In this document: in pieces, positions 20,967 through 22,070 of the stretch
Numbering within the stretch: position 1 is the first letter of the stretch
Layout: each line of letters starts with the position of its first letter
DNA from: a virus
Reading direction: 5' to 3' (one strand)
DNA length: 22,070 nt
Virus record (IMG/VR): IMGVR_UViG_3300025652_007838
Span: 1-22,070 of that record
Translations under genes and position numbers: made by a program
The notes under the pieces: model-generated
What the model saw: only the letters and a program-made list of their open reading frames with translations
Database searches by the model: none
What the model was told of the DNA's origin: nothing

Positions 20967-21727
20967 TCCTTGATCCGTATAAAAGATACGACAGGAGGAA
21001 TTCCATCCTATACGAGGATGGAATTCCTTTCATAAAACTAAAACAAATATTTCCTGACAGAGAAGATCTCCAGGACGGATTCAGAGACTATATGAATTCT
21101 CATTTTATAAATTATCCTAATTCACACGAAATAATAATGTATAAGCCAATAGTTAAAATATTTTACGATTTAGAAACCACAGGAGTGGACTTTATGAAAA
21201 ACGGAATTCACCATATTTCAGGACTCATAGAAATAGATGATGAGATCAGAGATGAATTCGACTTCAGAGTAAAACCTCATCCTAAGTCAGTGATAGAAGA
21301 TAAAGCCTTAGAGGTGTCAAACACCACCAGGGAAGATCTGGAGGGATTTGCAGGAATGGAAGTCACTTACAGAAAACTTTTAGAAATATTAGGCAAACAC
21401 TGTGATAGATTCGATCGCAAAGACAAGATATGGCTGATAGGTTTCAATAATAGAAAGTTTGATGATCTATTCCTTAGAAAATGGTTTGAACTCAACAAAG
21501 ATGCATTTTTTGGATCTTGGTTTTGGTCTGACACTCTAGATGTTATGGTTTTAACTTCTCAATACCTGATTGAAAGAAGAAGATCAATGAAAAACTTTAA
21601 GCTGCAGACAGTAGCTCACGAATTAGGGATTGTGGTAGATGAATCAAGATTGCACGATGCAAAATACGATTTGGAACTCACAAGAGATATTTACAGAATA
21701 GTAACCGGGTTAGAAATAGAACTATGA
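20963..21727 (+). CDS. DEDDh 3'-5' exonuclease (DnaQ/RNase T-like)
   Basis: 254 residues. Exo I is IFYDLETTGVDF (Asp69, Glu71), Exo II lies in WLIGFNNRKFDDLFLRKW, and Exo III is LHDAKYDLELTRDIY with the His-x4-Asp of the DEDDh type. About 60 residues precede the fold (DPYKRYDRRNSILYEDG, then IPFIKLKQIFPDRED). No ATG precedes these residues: the frame has a stop at 20954-20956, so TTG 20963, overlapping the upstream stop as TTGA, is the best start. The first ATG (residue 44) would lose protein-like sequence but still keep the catalytic core. It probably degrades host or trims phage DNA, or proofreads, although the polymerase already has its own proofreading domain. Confidence 0.85.
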   Translation: MILDPYKRYDRRNSILYEDGIPFIKLKQIFPDREDLQDGFRDYMNSHFINYPNSHEIIMYKPIVKIFYDLETTGVDFMKNGIHHISGLIEIDDEIRDEFDFRVKPHPKSVIEDKALEVSNTTREDLEGFAGMEVTYRKLLEILGKHCDRFDRKDKIWLIGFNNRKFDDLFLRKWFELNKDAFFGSWFWSDTLDVMVLTSQYLIERRRSMKNFKLQTVAHELGIVVDESRLHDAKYDLELTRDIYRIVTGLEIEL

Positions 21728-21746
21728 AAGATAAAGATAAATTATT

Positions 21747-21785
21747 CGCTCAATACCCGTACTAATTAGTCTTGAGTGCGCCTTT
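21747..21785 (+). terminator. Possible terminator hairpin
   Basis: CGCTCAA (21747-21753) pairs with TTGAGTG (21772-21778), one G-T, around an 18-nt loop that contains the perfect palindrome ACTAATTAGT (21761-21770). CGCC and then TTTTT follow. It lies about 20 bp after the exonuclease stop. The long loop and the bases before the T run make it weaker than the other two terminators. Confidence 0.4.
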
Positions 21786-21834
21786 TTGCTAACGGCATCT
21801 TGTATGGGATCGTTGCGACTTAAACAACTGAACT

Positions 21835-21997
21835 ATGAGAAAAGTATTTAAGTGAAAATTATAATGGACTCTTTGATGAATTTGATATTACGGAACTACA
21901 AGATATTATACAGGCTATGGAAGATTACAAAGACCAAGCATTAATTATAAACGTTTTGTGCATGATTAGTAGCGTAATTAATAACTTAACAAAATAA
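21835..21997 (+). pseudogene. Small gene apparently broken by a +1 frameshift
   Basis: ATG 21835 reads MRKVFK and stops at 21853. Shifting frame within the AAAA at 21840-21843 joins it to an open frame ending at TAA 21995-21997: (MRK)YLSENYNGLFDEFDITEL, then QDIIQAMEDYKDQALIINVL and ISSVINNLTK. Removing one A gives a continuous protein of 53 residues with a natural amphipathic helix. The broken frame has no good start of its own. Possible causes are a real inactivating indel, a homopolymer sequencing error or slippage during expression. No family recognised. Confidence 0.5.
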
Positions 21998-22003
21998 ATA
22001 ATA

Positions 22004-22070
22004 ATGGAAAATATACAAAATTACAAAGATGCACTTGCTTCTGTTTCTAAGAAAGAAATGGAACAAAGAA
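22004..22070 (+). CDS. Start of a gene cut by the window end
   Basis: ATG 22004 opens a frame that continues past the window edge: MENIQNYKDALASVSKKEME. It is 6 bp after the stop of the frameshifted small gene. Only 22 residues are visible, charged and probably helical, so nothing can be said about function. Confidence 0.45.
   Translation, partial: MENIQNYKDALASVSKKEMEQR

Noticed and set aside
21881-21940. Alternative frame from ATG 21864 reading MDSLMNLILR
   Set aside because: It is short (26 residues), ends in basic filler and competes with the more protein-like frame described as a frameshifted gene.

Overview
The window looks like part of a tailed phage or prophage of a Bacteroidota host, most likely a flavobacterium. 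It is AT-rich and every convincing gene is on the + strand. Genes are packed end to end, with many 1-23 bp overlaps. I see essentially no Shine-Dalgarno sites. One upstream element matches the Bacteroidota -7 box TAnnTTTG, and several others are TAnnTTAG variants. One secreted protein ends like a type IX secretion (T9SS) sorting domain, a system confined to Bacteroidota. TAA, TGA and TAG all serve as stops, so there is no sign of recoding. No terminase, capsid, tail-tape or integrase gene is in view, so the lifestyle (lytic or temperate) is open.

Layout. (1) 1-3175: the end of a probable virion protein, a secreted pectate-lyase-like beta-helix protein, a lipoprotein, an unknown protein and a second secreted protein. 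(2) 3218-4292: two small membrane or coiled-coil proteins and a CHAP-like endolysin, a likely lysis block. (3) 4293-5542: a four-helix membrane protein with its own promoter and terminator, then a membrane-anchored coiled-coil protein. (4) 5543-5927: a non-coding control region with many copies of AAACAAT/ATTGTTT, upstream of an HTH regulator. (5) 5928-15457: a replication module in the order HTH, rrp5-like, DUF2800 nuclease, DUF2815 ssDNA-binding protein, odd tRNA, family A DNA polymerase, small ORF, primase-helicase (VapE type), small WFPKSQ protein, VRR-NUC nuclease, SNF2-type helicase, HNH-like protein. This order is well known from Firmicutes phages. (6) 15462-20351: small unknowns, then a nucleotide or DNA-modification block of DUF3310-like protein, thymidylate-synthase-family enzyme, variant DNA methyltransferase, small membrane peptide, glutamine-dependent asparagine-synthetase-like enzyme and MazG-like pyrophosphohydrolase. 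(7) 20432-21727: two small unknowns, a very short membrane peptide and a DEDDh exonuclease with a TTG start. (8) 21728-22070: a hairpin, an apparently frameshifted small gene and the start of another gene.

The genes of part 5 would together prime, unwind, copy and process phage DNA. Those of part 6 would adjust nucleotide pools and possibly modify bases. The most distinctive signals are regulatory. Three operons (8001, 15679, 20398) share a TAnnTTAGC promoter box followed by an AATTAAAAAC leader. A non-Shine-Dalgarno motif, AAAACAAG or a one-base variant, lies 4-7 nt before six start codons. The repeat-rich region at 5640-5840 is a candidate operator or origin. The tRNA-like gene has a 17-nt anticodon loop.
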